DNA of 64,000 nt, taken from assembly GCA_023433705.1 (NCBI GenBank), contig JAEYUC010000106.1, forward strand, positions 44,411 to 108,410. Direction: 5' to 3'. Below the pieces are notes generated by a model. The model saw only the letters and a program-made list of their open reading frames with translations, did no database searches and was not told the origin of the DNA. Positions 63,846 to 64,000 of this stretch are shown here, in pieces (within the stretch, counting starts at the first letter, position 1; the number at the start of each line of letters is the position of its first letter). Both the position numbers and the translations under genes were made by a program. Origin of the DNA: Pseudomonadota bacterium (lineage in GTDB: Bacteria > Pseudomonadota > Gammaproteobacteria > Steroidobacterales > Steroidobacteraceae).

Positions 63846-63933
63846 TTCTAACACCTCGTTCGAGCGGACGCGTGAGGGATAAAGTGCCAAGCTCATACAC
63901 CGGCGTGCGCGCCGCTCAACTCAATCGTTAGAC
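63846..63933 (+). other. attC site 9
   Basis: R'' core TTCTAAC (63846-63852), R' core GTTAGAC (63927-63933), 88 bases. R'' is complementary to the GTTAGAA at the start of its cassette. Confidence 0.92.
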
Positions 63934-63936
63934 GAC

Positions 63937-64000
63937 ATGAAAGGTCGCCGCGTCACAACCGACCCAGATGCTCCATCGAGCGATCCCAGCCTGCCCGCAT
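63937..64000 (+). CDS. Cassette 10 gene, 5' end only
   Basis: The ATG is 4 bases after the R' core of attC site 9. It reads MKGRRVTTDPDAPSSDPSLP and continues past the window end. No stop in 21 codons, and the spacing to the attC is the same as for the other cassette genes. The product cannot be named. Confidence 0.55.
   Translation, partial: MKGRRVTTDPDAPSSDPSLPA

Noticed and set aside
59998..63933. Regular repeats at the right end as a CRISPR array
   Set aside because: Repeat units are 88 bases, imperfectly palindromic with GTTRRRY/RYYYAAC ends, and spaced by 300-550 bases; they are attC sites and no cas gene is present.

Overview
The window is high-GC DNA from a Gammaproteobacterium. The block rpsB-tsf-pyrH-frr-uppS-cdsA-dxr-rseP-bamA-skp-lpxD-fabZ-lpxA-lpxB-rnhB-dnaE-accA-tilS-pyrG is the classical gammaproteobacterial order. 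The succinylase lysine genes dapE, dapD and dapC, together with the divergent map-glnD-dapC-dapD arm, point to the Xanthomonadales/Steroidobacterales side of the class. The taxon is inferred from gene order only.

Region 1 (1-4.9 kb) holds the 3' end of an outer-membrane barrel gene, a DinG/YoaA-type Fe-S helicase and tsaB. Region 2 (4.9-19.2 kb) is a phosphate island. It contains phoB-phoR-phoU, the low-affinity importer pit with its DUF47 partner (opposite strand), and the high-affinity operon pstS-porin-pstC-pstA-pstB. LysM, lipoprotein, dsbB and dapE genes lie between them. Four 7-4-7 Pho-box-like sites sit in front of phoB, phoU, the DUF47-pit pair and pstS, so most of a PhoB regulon can be read here. 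The site before DUF47-pit lies in the opposite orientation to the genes, which suggests repression.

Region 3 (19.3-27.1 kb) is accessory: a secreted SGNH esterase, a MocR-type regulator, a DrrAB-type ABC exporter, a cadherin-like lipoprotein and a YcaQ-like winged-helix protein. Region 4 (27.1-32.7 kb, minus strand) is map-glnD-dapC-dapD. Region 5 (32.7-55.5 kb, plus strand) is the translation / isoprenoid / outer-membrane / lipid A / replication block. A structured rpsB leader precedes it, and the S2 protein has a long extra C-terminal tail. Region 6 (55.5-58.5 kb) has an SRPBCC protein, RluE and a B12-binding radical SAM protein of unknown function.

Region 7 (58.5 kb to the end) is a chromosomal integron. 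The integrase gene is broken by an internal deletion plus frameshift. It is followed by an attI-like point, a candidate Pc promoter, nine attC sites each exactly 88 bp long, and ten cassettes, the last cut by the window end. Five complete cassettes and the cut one carry plus-strand genes. Four have no convincing gene and belong to one sequence family; two of these are 428-bp copies that differ at 15 positions.

A family of GGGGACAGA...TCTGTCCCC palindromes is scattered between housekeeping genes. One of them supplies the dnaE stop codon.
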